The notes: a model not told the origin generated them from the sequence alone. Positions 22,279 through 34,302 are shown, counted from the stretch's first letter. The stretch is 64,000 nt of DNA from Sinonovacula constricta (GCA_007844125.1 CM017563.1:25636694-25700693), one strand, 5' to 3'. Program-made: numbers and translations.

Positions 22279-25200
22279 CTGGAACATAAGGTGGTTGTGG
22301 GCTTTATAACGATTGTTCTTGTAGTGGTTTGGGTGGTAATGACATGAGTTAGTGATGATAGTGGTGATGATAAAGGTTGTGAGGATGGCGATGATGATTG
22401 ATGGCAAAGAGGAAAGAGGGTGTCTGTTTTCGAGAAAATGCTGTTGCCAGTTTACAATCACTAAGCTCCTTCCACCCCCACTCTCGCCCCAATCGCGTTG
22501 CTTCCAGTCCCTTTCGTGCTCAGTGGTTCTTTTTTAGATATATGAATGAGGATCTTGTACCCCTATTAATGACTGGATGTCGCCACAATGGCCATGATTA
22601 TTTAGATGGAAAAGGACCATCCATCCTCAAACAGCGATACTGATAATGGCTGGTAGTGGTTGTGGTGGTGATTATAACAAAGAAATCGAGAATAGCATGA
22701 TGCTGCTGCGTGTAGGTTGATGACAATAGTTATTTTGTCATATGTTTTAACAGCATAACAAGGCATACAAAGTAATAGAGAAAATGGTGGCCGGCAATCA
22801 TCAGCACCATTCGGTTGCTTTGTTTACAAGTAAGTACTGTGGCGTGAAAAATGATTTTATGTGGATACATGTACATGTATAGTCCAGTCGAATTCGGAAT
22901 ATTTTCAAATATTTGTGAGCGAGGATAACAAATTAAGAGCAATATTTCACGCACTGATCAAAAATCACTGCATACCAACAATGTTAAACGGGACTTGATA
23001 AAAGCTTTTAAGAATGGTGTTGCAATTTCATTTATAACAACAGTGCAATAAGGTATGTTAACAGCTTAACATTTTAATCTCTTGACCGATCTTGATAATG
23101 TGTAGCTTTGACAAACACAATGGATAATTAAATAAACGTGCAGAGGACAATGAACAATTAGAGGTGACAAACGTCTGAACATAATGAGAGATTCCAGCTT
23201 TATAAACAGGGGATAAACACACTGTAAACAGGATCAGACTGACTGTGAATGTATTCAAGAACACATCCCAAATAAGAAAGCATTTTTATGACAAACAGTC
23301 TAACTTTTTGTTATGGAAAACCGAGTGGTTATTTTTTTTTGTAAATGATTAAACGGATGACCCCTCAGCTACGACGTTAAATCGACAAGAAACCCCATTT
23401 TATTTTGATTTATTCGGATGTCGAAAATAGGGATTGTAGGTACCCAGAACTTTGTTTTCCTAGTCGCCTATAAGCAACAACAACAAAAACAACACAACAA
23501 CGTTTAATCTACCAGTTACACTGTCGCTTTGACTACAGTCACGCACCTGTTGCTTCATCTTGGTGACGAGGAACTGGACTTGTTCCTGCATACGGTCGAG
23601 GCGATGAATGTTCGAGTCCTTGTTGTTCTCCAGACACAGAGCCCTCTGTGTTGGAAAGAAGTCAAAACAGTTCCGCCGCAACTGTACAAAAAATTATAAT
23701 TTAACATTTGAAATAATACACAGCGACACAATTATGGTATGATAATCTAAATGTAAACTTTTGCTACGACAAGGTTAATTGGTTCATAGCAGATACCCCA
23801 TCTAGACAGCATGTGACTGGGGTAAAAAAACTGATCTCGATCTACACGAGTTGTCATTGCCTGTTCACCAGTGTACAGGCAGGCAAAGACAGTTACATGA
23901 CTGTTACCTCCAGTATATTACATGAAGATCAACAATTAAAAGGTTCAAGCACAGTAAAATGGAGATTAACAGCTTAAAGGTTCAAGCCTAGTAAAATGGA
24001 GATTAACAGCCTAAAGGTTCAAGCCTAGTAAAATGGAGATCAACAATTAAAAGGTTCAAGCCTAGTAAAATGGAGATCAACAGCTAAAAGGTTCAAGCCT
24101 AGTAATATGGAGATCCACAGCCTAAAGGTTCAAGCCTAGTAAAATGGAGATCAACAGCTTAAAGGTTCAAGCCTAGTAAAATGGAGATTAACAGCTTAAA
24201 GGTTCAAGCCTTGTAAAATGGAAATCAACAGCTTAAAGGTTCAAGCCTTGTAAAATGGAGATCAACAGCTTAAAGGTTCAAGCCTAGTAAAATGGAGATC
24301 AACAGCTTAAAGGTTCAAGCCTAGTAAAATGGAGATCAACAGCTTAAAGGTTCAAGCCTAGTAAAATGGAGATCAACAGCTTAAAGGTTCAAGCCTAGTA
24401 AAATGGAGATTAACAGCTTAAAGGTTCAAGCCTAGTGAAATGGAGATCAACAGCTTAAAGGTTCAAGCCTAGTAAAATGGAGATTAACAGCTTAAAGGTT
24501 CAAGCCTAGTAAAATGGAGATCAACAGCTTAAAGGTTCAAGCCTAGTAAAATGGAGATTAACAGCTTAAAGGTTCAAGCCTAGTAAAATGGAGATCAACA
24601 GCTTAAAGGTTCAAGCCTAGTAAAATGGAGATTAACAGCTTAAAGGTTCAAGCATAGTAAAATAGAGATTAACAGCCTAAAGGTCCAAGCCTAGTAAAAT
24701 GGAGATTAACAGCCTAAAGGTTCAAGCCTAGGAAAATGGAGATTAACAGCTTAAAGGTTCAAGCCTAGTAAAATGGAGATTAACAGCCTAAAGGTTCAAG
24801 CCTAGTAAAATGGAGATTAACAGCTTAAAGGTTCAAGCCTAGTAAAATGGAGATCAAAAGCTTAACGGTTCAAGCCTAGTAAAATAGAGATCAACAGCTT
24901 AAAGGTTCAAGCATAATAAAATAGAGATCAAAAGCTTAAAGGTTCAAGCATAGTAAAATAGAGATCAAGAGCTTAAAGGTTCAAGCAAAGTAAATAGAGA
25001 TCAAGAGCTTAAAGGTTCAAGCAAAGTAAATAGAGATCAAGAGCTTAAAAGTTCAAGCCTAGTAAAATGGAGATCAACAGCTAAAAGGTTCAAGCCTAGT
25101 AAAATGGAGATTAACAGCCTAAAGGTTCAAGCATAATAAAATAGAGATCAAAAGCTTAAAGGTTCAAGCATAGTAAAATAGAGATCAAGAGCTTAAAGGT

Positions 25201-28200
25201 TCAAGCAAAGTAAATAGAGATCAATAGCTTAAAGGTTCAAGCATAATAATATTGAGATCCACAGCAAAAAATTTCAAGCATAGTAAAATGGAGATCAACA
25301 CCTAAAAGGTTCAAGTAGAGTTAATTGGAGAACCACAGCAAAAAAGGTTCAAGCAAAGTAAAATGGAGATCCACAGCTAAAAGGTTCAAGCATAGTTTAA
25401 TGGAGATCCACAGCAAGAAGGTTAAAGCAGCGTAAAATGGAGATCCACAGCTACAAGGTTCAAGCAGCGTAAAATGGAGATCCACAGCTAAAAGGTTTAA
25501 GCAGCGTAAAATGGAGATCCACAGCAAGAAGGTTCAAGCAGCGTAAAATGGAGATCAACAGATTAAAGGTTCAAGCAGCGTAAAATGGAGATCCACAGCA
25601 AGAAGGTTCAAGCAGCGTAAAATGGAGATCCACAGCTAAAAGGTTCAAGCATAGTTAAATGGAGATCCACAGCTAAAAGGTTCAAGCAGCGTAAAATGGA
25701 GATCCACAGCTAAAGGTTCAAGCAGCGTAAAATGGAGATCCACAGCTAAAAGGTTCAAGCAGCGTAAAATGGAGATCCACCGCTAAAAGGTTCAAGCAGA
25801 GTACAAGAGACTGGTGTTTGGACTAGAGCTCCTTTTATCATGATTTCATGGCATACCTTGATTTATGTTGTTTTTTTCTTATGTAAATATAGCGTAAAAC
25901 AGATTTCCTCCAATATTGTAACATATATATGTATAAAAAAGGTGAAAAGTACGCACCATCTTATAGACAAACATCTCTAGGGACGAGTAGTCGTTGGGCC
26001 GAGTCTTGTCCAAATGGATAAAGAAGAAGAGATATGCCCAATGATTGTGTTCTCGCTGTACGTGATGGGTGAATCCCTGTGAAATATAACACATAATATA
26101 CAATATTATTAATTTGGTGTTTTAATATCGGACCAATTATTGACTGCGTACTGTAGTATTCGATTGAGCCAGCAGAGACACTGACGAAATGACAGGATTA
26201 CGATTAAGTCACCAAAAGAAACAACACTTTTCTTAATTAAATGCACGAATATCAAACAGTTATATTTTCAATTTTAACAAGACTTTTGATATCACATCAT
26301 TTAAATAAAGACGACAATTACGGGGAATGAAGAGCGCCCTTTGAAGTTGCTGATAAACCATCCACTTGTTCCTATTCTCTATTTGGCATTTGACTTCGTA
26401 CTGACATCGTTGTATCAGACAATCAAATCGTCTTTGGCCTTTGACTTCGTACTGACATAATGTTTTCATTGAACATCATAACAAACCATTATTACCTGAA
26501 CAGATCTCGCAAAATGCTGTTTATTGATGTCCTACACCTGTTTGCAAAGGGAACCATAACAGCATAATCGTCATTTCAAACATGTATTTCCTATCTGAGC
26601 CACGCTGCACAGTTGGTTATTTTAAAACTAAGAAAACCACGTGACTATGTTTTAGTTTATCCACGTCATCCGCTGTGACTTGTCTATTTTCAGCAGGAAT
26701 CCCACTCGTTGTTATTTACAGATTGGAAAAGAAGGAACATATAAGAGTTGATTAACGAGTTTTGCTGCGCTAAAATTGAGATTTTGTTGAAAATCGTCAA
26801 AGCTTAGACTAAAGTATGTATGTACAAATACCACAAAGACAGGTCAGATATTGTTACATATATTAAGTACAAAGTGTCGGATACCACCACTAATAAAGAT
26901 TGGTAGGCATAAAGAAATTGTAGTTATATGCATGAGGTAGACAGAAACGACGACAGGATATATAATTATGCAACATTGCCGTGTTCTTGCTGCACAAAAT
27001 AGATAAACTAAACGGAAGGGATTCAGTGGACGTTTATTAGATGGAGTGTTATGATTTGATGCCAAAAGAGAAACCACAATGTTTACATTGTAATGCTTTA
27101 AACATGTTTGTATTGTTATTGTTCCATCTTACAACACGAACCGGTTTCACAATTCGCATTTTTTGGCTTTATACTGCTAGAGACGAGCATATAGCAGTTA
27201 TTTATATTTAAGGTCTTCTGCTATTACCGATGTGGCAAATCTCTAACAGTTATCTTGGTGGAAAACACAAAAGAGGCTAAAGGACCGCCAGCTGTGTGAA
27301 GTTACCTCTGGAAAGATTTAACCGTTTCATTTATAGTAACTGTATTGGATTTTTATTTTAACAGTTCACCTGATTTTGTTGCTTTTCTGTGAAACAGTTT
27401 CAATATTTTTAAACATGCATTTTCAGCATATAATTATATAACCTAGATTTAATTAGTCTACAAATTAAACCCTTAGTTATGTTGATGCTGCTAAAGATAC
27501 AAGATTATAGTTGTGACTCCTTTTAAATGGCGTAAAATGGCATGAGCATGAGCAAAGGGGTTAACGGGTAGAAAAGCAAAGGCTGCATGGTTCTAATCTG
27601 AGTAAATGGGCAATGAACGCGGAGTTATGATGGAAATGCGTTATTTTCCTCTTTCGCACAAAGTTGTAGCTCGATACTTATATGCAGATAAAAGCAGGAC
27701 ATAAAATATAAAAATGGCCATGTGTTTTAATTATTGTACTACTTACATTGCCGTGCCTCTCGAAATCATAACTTTCCCTACTGCAGATGAAGCACACACT
27801 CTGCATGTCCTTGTCAACAGCCCACTGTAAGTACAAACAGTTCAATCATTAGTGGTCCTAATGTCAATTGGTCAGTAAGCATGCCAAGTTGCTTAACTTA
27901 TTATGTTATACTAACGGAAGGTGTTAAAAGTATAAAAAACAACATTATAAAGAAAGTGTGAGTGTGTGCCATGATGGCTACAGGAAGGGACTCAGTCTGT
28001 AAGTTTAAGAACCGAGTGTCAGGAAAGGACGACGTCAGAAAGCTTGAGAAATGACAGTTAGAAAGGGACGACGTCAGGAAGTTTGAGAACTGAGCGTCAG
28101 GAAGGGACGACGTCAGGAAGTTTGAGAAATGACAGTTAGGAAGGGACACCATCAAAAAGTTTAAGAACTGAGTGTCAGGAAGGGAAGCCGTCAGGAAGTT

Positions 28201-31200
28201 TAGAAAGTGAGTGTCAGGAAGGGACGACGTCAGGAAGTTTAAGAACTGAGTGTCAGGAAGGGACGACGTCAGGAAGTTTAAGAACTGAGTGTCAGGAAGG
28301 GACGCCGTCAGGAAGTTTAAGAACTGAGTGTCAGGAAGGGACGACGTCAGGAAGTTTAAGAACTGAGTGTCAGGAAGGGACGACGTCAGGAAGTTTAAGA
28401 ACTGAGTGTCAGGAAGGGACGACGTCAGGAAGTTTAAGAACTGATGTCAGGAAGGGACGACGTCAGGAAGTTTAAGAACTGAGCGTCAGGATATGGACGA
28501 CTTCTGGAAGTTTAAGAACTGAGTGTCAGGAAGGGACGACGTCTGGAAGTTTAAGAACTGAGTGTCAGGAAGGGACGACGTCAGGAAGTTTAAGAACTGA
28601 TGTCAGGAAGGGACGACGTCAGGAAGTTTAAGAACTGAGCGTCAGGATATGGACGACTTCTGGAAGTTTAAGAACTGAGTGTCAGGAAGGGACGACGTCA
28701 GGAAGTTTAAGAACTGATGTCAGGAAGGGACGACGTCAGGAAGTTTAAGAACTGAGCGTCAGGATATGGACGACTTCTGGAAGTTTAAGAACTGAGTGTC
28801 AGGAAGGGACGACGTCAGGAAGTTTAAGAACTGAGTGTCAGGAAGGGACGACGTCTGGAAGTTTAAGAACTGAGTGTCAGGAAGGGACGACGTCAGGAAA
28901 GTTAAGAACTGAGCGTCAGGAAGGGATGCCGTCTGGAAGTTTAAGAACTGAGTGTCAGGAAGGGACGACGTCTGGAAGTTTAAGAACTGAGTGTCAGGAA
29001 GGGACGACGTCAGGAAAGTTAAGAACTGAGTGTCAGGAAGGGACGACGTCAGGAAAGTTTAAGAACTGAGTGTCAGGAAGGGACGACGTCAGAAAGTTTA
29101 AGAACTGAGCGTCAGGAAAGGACGACGTCTGGAAGTTTAAGAACTGAGTGTCAGGAAAGGACGACGTCAGGAAGTTTAAGAACTGTGTGTCAGGAAGGGA
29201 CGCCGTCAGAAAGTTTAAGAAATGGGTGTCAGGAAGGGACGACGTCAGGAAGTTTAAGAACTGATGTCAGGAAGGGACGCCGTCAGGAAGTTTAAGAACT
29301 GAGTGTCAGGAAGGGACGACGTCAGGAAGTTTAAGAACTGAGTGTCAGGAAGGGACAACGTCTGGAAGTTTAAGAACTGTGTGTCAGGAAGGGATGCCGT
29401 CAGGAAGTTTAAGAACTGAGTTTCAGGAAGGGACGACGTCAGGAAGTTTAAGAACTGATGTCAGGAAGGGACGCCGTCAGGAAGTTTAAAAAGTGAGTGT
29501 CAGGAAGGGACGACGTCAGGAAGTTTAAGAACTGAGTGTCAGGAAGGGATGCCGTCAGGAAGTTTAAGAACTGAGTTTCAGGAAGGGACGACGTCAGGAA
29601 GTTTAAGAACTGAGTGTCAGGATGGGACGCCGTCAGGAAGTTTAACAACTGAGTGTCAGGAAGGGACGACGTCAGGAAGTTTAAGAACTGAGCGTCAGGA
29701 AGGGACGACGTCTGGAAGTTTAAGAACTGAGTGTCAGGAAGGGACGACGTCAGGAAGTTTAAGAACTGAGTGTCAGGAAGGGACGACGTCAGGAAGTTTA
29801 AGAACTGTGTGTCAGGAAGGGATGCCGTCAGGAAGTTTAAGAACTGAGTTTCAGGAAGGGACGACGTCAGGAAGTTTAAGAACTGATGTCAGGAAGGGAC
29901 GCCGTCAGGAAGTTTAAAAAGTGAGTGTCAGGAAGGGACGACGTCAGGAAGTTTAAGAACTGATGTCAGGAAGGGACGACATCAGGAAGTTGAAGAACTG
30001 AGTGTCAGGAAGGGACGACGTCAGGAAGTTTAAGAACTGAGCGTCAGGAAGGGACGACGTCTGGAAGTTTAAGAACTGAGCGCCAGGAAGGGACGACGTC
30101 AGGAAGTTTAAAAACTGATGCCAGGAAGGGACGACGTATGGAAGTTTAAGAACTGAGTGTCAGGAAGGGAAGACGTCAGGAAGTTTAAGAACTGAGTGTC
30201 AGGAAGGGATGCCGTCAGGAAGTTTAAGAACTGAGTGTCAAGAAGGGACGACGTCAGGAAGTGTAAGAACTGAGCGTCAGGAAGGGACGACGTCAGGAAG
30301 CTTGAGATATGGCAGTTAAGAAGGGACACAATCAAAAAGTTTAAGAAATTCCAGTTAGGAAGGGACGCCGACATAAAGTTTAATAAAATGTCCTTACCCT
30401 TACAATCCATCAAAGTGTTTTTTGCACAAAAAAAAATTCAAAGCGATAAAATACTTCATCACATTTTACTTTCAGCAAGATCTGTCAACAGTTCTGAAAC
30501 GTTTTTACTGGCTTAACAATGTACCAGTTATCGGCAATATTACTTTATCAGTTATATCCAACAAAGTCATCGATTTGGCACGTTTGAGTCGCATAACAGC
30601 TAAGTTAATAACTTTCTGTCTGATTGATTCTGTTAGTCAATTATTTATGTTATGATAAGGTCTTAACTTAAGGAGTGGCGGGCTAAAAGCTTATGTGATC
30701 GTTTGGTACCTTAGCAACATTTAGAAAAAAAAATGCCAAAACAACTGCTCAAGAGAAAATAAGTTACGTTAAGAGCCCGAAATAATGTTCTAACTGCCCC
30801 ATTACTGGAACTATAATTTGAGTTGTTGCCTTGGCTTTTCGGAGCGGTGAGTGTGTCGACCTTATTGCAATAATCATGGCATTAATAATGGCTAAATTGA
30901 ATAAACACATTAGGTGTCAATCGTGTTAACCATGTTAATTGTTAATCTAAGAGATGAGTAATTTAGACAAGGGCTTAGGCTGCGTTTGTTTCTGCTACCC
31001 CTTAATTTACAGTTTTTTGTTTTTTAGTTACTTTGGCATTCCTGAATGAAGATAACGTGTAGGAAGCGGCAATACAATAAAAATGTAGATAAGAGAAGAG
31101 CACATAAACGATACTATCCAGTACCTACAAACAGTTTTATTACTAGACCTAGTAACGATTTTGACAATATCTGTTACCTTAGAATCTCTGAGTTGAGAGA

Positions 31201-33478
31201 AGGTGTCGACTATAATGCCGAAGATGATGTTGAGGCCAATGGTTGTGATAAGGATGAAGAACGACAGGTCAAATGCAGTGATTCCAATGGCCGCCAAGAA
31301 GTCCCCGTCCATGAGATCAGAGAATGTCTGAAATACACGTTCGATGAAATTCGAAATGCATTTGAACATTGATAGCAAAACACATTGTACTTAGCGAACA
31401 TATAAATAGTCAAATACATTTTATACGCAGCAGAAACATCTACTGTATGAAACAAAAAAAAACGTACTTTTGGTCCCACATACACATAGCTGATTGAGAT
31501 TTTTGATGTTTACAAAATGTCACGTTATTTATACACACGTGTAATAATGTGCTTTCTACCCTAAGCCGAGTTTAAGCAGGTACTCTACCTAAAACACTCT
31601 TTTTTACTCGCCAATCCTCTAGAAAGCGATCATCTACATGTTTCTGACAATCGTTCTGTGTGTATATACCAATAGCTACCGTTCATGTACGCTTTCAACT
31701 TCTCTAAGGAACAATGCACAGATCCATGGTATTTACGGTATTAATATGTATATTGGGATGTTAGTCCGGTGATGACCAGAGTAAACGTTCTTTTGTAGAC
31801 TAAACGGTACACAATCCAGAGTTAACGCCTGCCAGCCTCGTGCCTCACGTAGTGTATTCACCTTGTAAAACCTCGACTTCCACAAGTCGGGTACACTCGT
31901 GTCTCACGTAGTGTATTCACCTTGTACAACCTCGACTTCCACAAGTCGGGTACACTCATGTCTCACGTAGTGTATTCACCTTGTACAACCTCGACTTCCA
32001 CAAGTCGGGTACACTCATGTCTCACGTAGTGTATTCACCTTGTACAACCTCGACTTCCACAAGTCGGGTACACTCGTGTCTCACGTAGTGTTTTCACCTT
32101 GTACAACCTCAACTTCCACAAGTCGGTTACACTCGTGTCTCACGTAGTGTATTCAACTTGTACAACCTCAACTTCCATAAGTCGGGTACACTCGTGTCTC
32201 ACGTAGTGTTTTCACCTTGTAAAACCCTCAACTTCCACAAGTCGGGTACACTTGGGTACACTTTGTTGCACGTTGTCTAGGTACAATAGACAATTTCTCT
32301 ATGCCTATGCCCAATTGCCACTATTGTGCTAAACGCTGCTTCCTCACGTCATAAAGTCTGTTCGTGCACTGGTCAACTACACTCATGCTGCACGTGACGT
32401 ACTCAACACATACGGACTCTATGTACCCTTTGTGATTTACATTCGTGCAGCACGTTGAGTACTCACCTCTTACGGACTCTGCGCACTTTGTTATTATAAC
32501 ACTTGCTGCCCGTCGAGTACTCACCTCACACAGACTCTGCGCCCTTTGTGATTAACATTCGTGCTGCACGTCGAGTACTCACTTCTTATGAACTCCCTGT
32601 GCCCTCTGTGATCTACACTCGTGCTGTACGTTGAGTATTCACCTCTAACGGACTCTACATCCATTGTGATCTACAGTCGCGCTGCACGTCGAGTAATAAC
32701 TTCTTACGGACTCTCTGTGCCCTGTGATTTACACTCGTGCTACACGTCTGGTATGCACCTCTTACGAACTCCCTACATCCTTTGCGATCTACACTCGTGC
32801 TGCACGTCGAGTACTCACCTCAAACGAACTCTCTGCGCCCTCTGTGATCTACACTCGTGCTGCACGTCGAGTACTCACCTCAAACGAACTCTCTGCGCCC
32901 TCTGTGATCTACACTCGTGCTGCCCGTCGAGTACTCACCACTAACGGACTCTCTGCGCCCTCTGTGATCTACACTCGTGCTGCACGTCGAGTACTCACCA
33001 CTAACGGACTCTCTGCGCCCTCTGTGATCTACACTCGTGGTGCAAGTCAAGTACTCACCACTAACGGACTCTCTGCGCCCTCTGTGATCTACACTCGTGC
33101 TGCACTTCGAGTACTCACCTCTGATGAACTCTCTTCATCCTTTGTGATCTACACCCGTACTGCACGTGACATAATTACCTCATACGGGCTCTTTACATCC
33201 ACTGGTCTGCTACACTCGTACTGCATGTGGCTTACTCGTCATATACGAGCTCTCTACGCCCGTGGTCAGATTCACTTACGTTGCACGTGACATATTTACC
33301 TCATAGGGGCTCTCAACAAGGCCGTGGTGTAGGATGGATACAAAACACTCGTAGATGGTCCTGCAATGGCGACCAGAGTCTGCGGTCCACATCCATTCTC
33401 GGTAGAATGCGAACAATATCAGCGAGTAAATGTAAAATATCGCCAGACCTAGTAGGGCCACGAGCATCAGCGACTTGC
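22189..33478 (-). CDS. IP3-receptor-like channel, downstream copy of the S5-to-C-terminus cassette (6 exons)
   Basis: Exons: 33478-33300, 31327-31178, 27824-27747, 26076-25957, 23681-23547, 22278-22189. They join in frame to 250 residues plus stop, beginning with a phase-1 acceptor. Order: S5 with pore loop; S6 (TTIGLNIIFGIIVDTFSQLRD); linker domain with VCFIC and HHVQREH as the C2H2 zinc site of IP3R/RyR proteins; the FFPTQRALCLEN segment; a C-terminal coiled coil. Every exon has the length and phase of its counterpart in the upstream copy (55923-47076), with about 66% identical residues by eye. No S1-S4 exons were found between 33.5 and 47 kb. It is either a 5'-truncated duplicate or an alternative 3' cassette used by the upstream exons. 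Intact frames and splice sites argue against an old pseudogene. Confidence 0.8.
23547..23681 (-). CDS. Downstream cassette exon 5: FFP..RAL segment and coiled-coil start
   Basis: Acceptor TTTGTACAG, donor CAG|GTGCGT, 45 codons. Contains FFPTQRALCLEN, matching the WFPRMRAMSL segment of IP3 receptors, then a heptad-like stretch MQEQVQFLVTKMKQQ. Confidence 0.85.
23938..25805. repeat. Intronic minisatellite, 37-bp unit, about 50 copies
   Basis: Unit AAAGGTTCAAGCCTAGTAAA plus ATGGAGATCAACAGCTT. The proximal half is homogeneous; the distal part (after 25230) drifts to CAGCGTAAAATGGAGATCCA forms. It fills most of the intron between cassette exons 4 and 5. Confidence 0.95.
25957..26076 (-). CDS. Downstream cassette exon 4: linker-domain helix with zinc-binding histidines
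   Basis: Acceptor TTTCACAG, donor ATG|GTGCGT, 40 codons. GFTHHVQREHNHWAYLFFFI carries the paired His residues of the IP3R/RyR C2H2 site. About 30 of 40 residues match the upstream copy. Confidence 0.88.
26470..26893. mobile_element. Partial MITE of the AGGTGGTATCCGACA family
   Basis: The interior from ACCTGAACAGATCTCGCAAA onward and GAGCCACGCTGCA match 8792-9262, and the right end TGTCGGATACCACC is present. The left end is missing and the right TTAA flank is lost. Inserted in the intron between cassette exons 3 and 4. Confidence 0.7.
26894..27746. other. Intron sequence, nothing recognised
   Basis: Intron between cassette exons 3 and 4. AT-rich, no exon or clear repeat besides the MITE relic before it. 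Confidence 0.4.
27747..27824 (-). CDS. Downstream cassette exon 3: CFIC zinc-site exon
   Basis: Acceptor ACTTACAG, donor AAT|GTAAGT, 26 codons. WAVDKDMQSVCFICSRESYD contains the Cys pair matching TTCFICGLERDKFD of IP3 receptors. About 21 of 26 residues match the upstream copy. Confidence 0.88.
27975..30390. repeat. Intronic minisatellite, 39-bp unit, about 60 copies
   Basis: Unit GGAAGTTTAAGAACTGAGTG plus TCAGGAAGGGACGACGTCA. Variants lack GTG (ACTGATGTCAG) or carry CTGG for CAGG. Open frames of up to 122 codons (13-residue repeat SGSLRTECQEGTT) result from a period divisible by three. It occupies most of the intron between cassette exons 2 and 3. Confidence 0.95.
30391..31177. other. Intron sequence, nothing recognised
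   Basis: Remainder of the intron between cassette exons 2 and 3. No exon or repeat stands out. Confidence 0.4.
31178..31327 (-). CDS. Downstream cassette exon 2: post-pore segment and S6
   Basis: Acceptor TGTATTTCAG, donor AAG|GTAACA, exactly 50 codons in phase 0. S6 reads TTIGLNIIFGIIVDTFSQLR, close to IVLNLIFGVIIDTFADLR of IP3 receptors. The residues before it (TFSDLMDGDF) stand where canonical channels have the end of the filter. Confidence 0.9.
31840..32275. repeat. Intronic minisatellite, 59-bp unit, about 7 copies
   Basis: Unit GTCTCACGTAGTGTATTCAC then CTTGTACAACCTCGACTTCC and ACAAGTCGGGTACACTCGT. On the minus strand each unit contains AAG|GTGAATAC, a 5'-splice-site-like string. The unit is related to the adjacent 60-bp array (shared TACACTCGTG..CACGT..GTATTCACC). 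Confidence 0.9.
32335..33299. repeat. 60-bp minisatellite built on the S5-exon splice donor, about 15 copies
   Basis: Unit TCTGTGATCTACACTCGTGC, TGCACGTCGAGTACTCACCT, CAAACGAACTCTCTGCGCCC. The array runs directly into the donor of the exon at 33478-33300: the last units (33170 and 33290) share TTACCTCATA plus GGGCTCT with the exon end. On the minus strand most units contain (G)AGGTGAGTACT or TGGTGAGTACT, close to the donor consensus. Plus-strand frames of up to 188 codons are by-products of the 60-base period. Confidence 0.9.
33300..33478 (-). CDS. Downstream cassette exon 1: S5 and pore loop
   Basis: Acceptor CTATTGCAG, phase 1, 179 bases, donor GAG|GTAAAT. S5 reads SLMLVALLGLAIFYIYSLIL; the pore region ends ILHHGLVESPYE. 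Same length and phase as the exon at 55923-55745, with about 42 of 59 residues identical. The GGGVGD filter expected after HGL is absent. Confidence 0.9.
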
Positions 33479-33559
33479 CTGCAATAGTTTAGTCGGTATG
33501 TGAATTGTAACAACGCAGTTCAGGCTGTCATGTCGACGTGTATACATTTTAATAATCTT

Positions 33560-33642
33560 TAATATTCGTAAGGCAAACAGAATCGGCGAATAAAAGGAAA
33601 ATATTGCTAGGTCCAGTATGGCCATTAACATCAACGACTCAC
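33560..33642 (-). pseudogene. Decayed partial copy of the S5 exon
   Basis: After an acceptor-like TATTGCAG at 33643, about 28 codons read ESLMLMAILDLAIFSFYSPI and then LFAL, clearly related to the S5 exon 85 bases downstream on the minus strand. Similarity stops in the middle of the S5 exon and there is no donor in the expected place. It is a local duplication relic that kept the phase-1 acceptor. Confidence 0.8.
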
Positions 33643-33734
33643 CTGCAATAGAGCGAAGATATTAGTAAAATGATTTTTGCCAATAACAAGCCAACAGTAT
33701 GAGCATATTATAACGAATAGTATATCGTCGTCCA

Positions 33735-34030
33735 ACAATGATAATAACACAATGTCGATGACGACACAATGTAAATGACACAATGTACATGACGACACAA
33801 TGTCAATGATGACACAATGTAATGATGACACAATGTACATGACGACACAATGTAAATGATGACACAATGTCAATGATGACACAATGTAAATGATGACACA
33901 ATGTAAATGATGACACAATGTACATGACGACACAATGTAAATGATGACACAATGTAAATAATGACACAATGTACATGACGAACAATGTCAATGACGACAC
34001 AATGTACATGACGACACAATGTCAATGATA
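33735..34030. repeat. ~17-bp minisatellite
   Basis: About 17 imperfect copies of ACACAATGTAAATGATG, with variants GTCAATGA and GTACATGACG. Confidence 0.9.
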
Positions 34031-34094
34031 CAACTTTGTCACTGTTGTTTGGTAAGATAACGACAGACACACTCTAAGTTGAGCTTAGTGTTCA

Positions 34095-34302
34095 AAAGAG
34101 CACAGGTGCACTTATGAGGTGCCCAGGGACATTATACTGATACCGACGAGTCAGGCGTAAAGCTGTCCCCTTAGTCCCGAGCGTTAGGAGGGACGCCACT
34201 ACTACCAACTTTAAAGTCTTTGGTTTGACCCGGCCGGTGTTCGAACCTACGACCTCCCGATCCGCAAGCCGACGCTCTACTACCTGAGCTATTGCGGCCG
34301 GT
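34095..34302 (-). mobile_element. tRNA-derived SINE
   Basis: On the minus strand the head reads GCAATAGCTCAGGTAGTAGA, then CGTCGGCTTGCGGATCGGGA and GGTTCGAACACC: good box A and box B of a tRNA-like promoter. It is followed by a tail of about 130 bases containing GTATCAGTATAATGTCCCTG. The acceptor stem does not pair as in a true tRNA and the element continues well past it. Confidence 0.75.

Noticed and set aside
29549..29917. 122-codon frame with SGSLRTECQEGTT repeats
   Set aside because: Frame through the 39-bp intronic minisatellite; it shifts at each shortened unit.
10367..30390. CRISPR arrays
   Set aside because: The repeats are directly contiguous without unique spacers, and the genome is eukaryotic.
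31046..31372. Plus-strand 108-codon frame
   Set aside because: It is the antisense of the S6 exon, whose minus-strand translation gives a clear channel segment.
22189..33478. Downstream cassette as an old dead pseudogene
   Set aside because: All six exons are open, have GT-AG sites and keep length and phase. Lack of upstream exons alone does not prove it dead, because the upstream gene could splice to it.
34215..34302. tRNA gene on the minus strand
   Set aside because: tRNA-like promoter only; it continues into a SINE tail and the 3' side does not close the acceptor stem.
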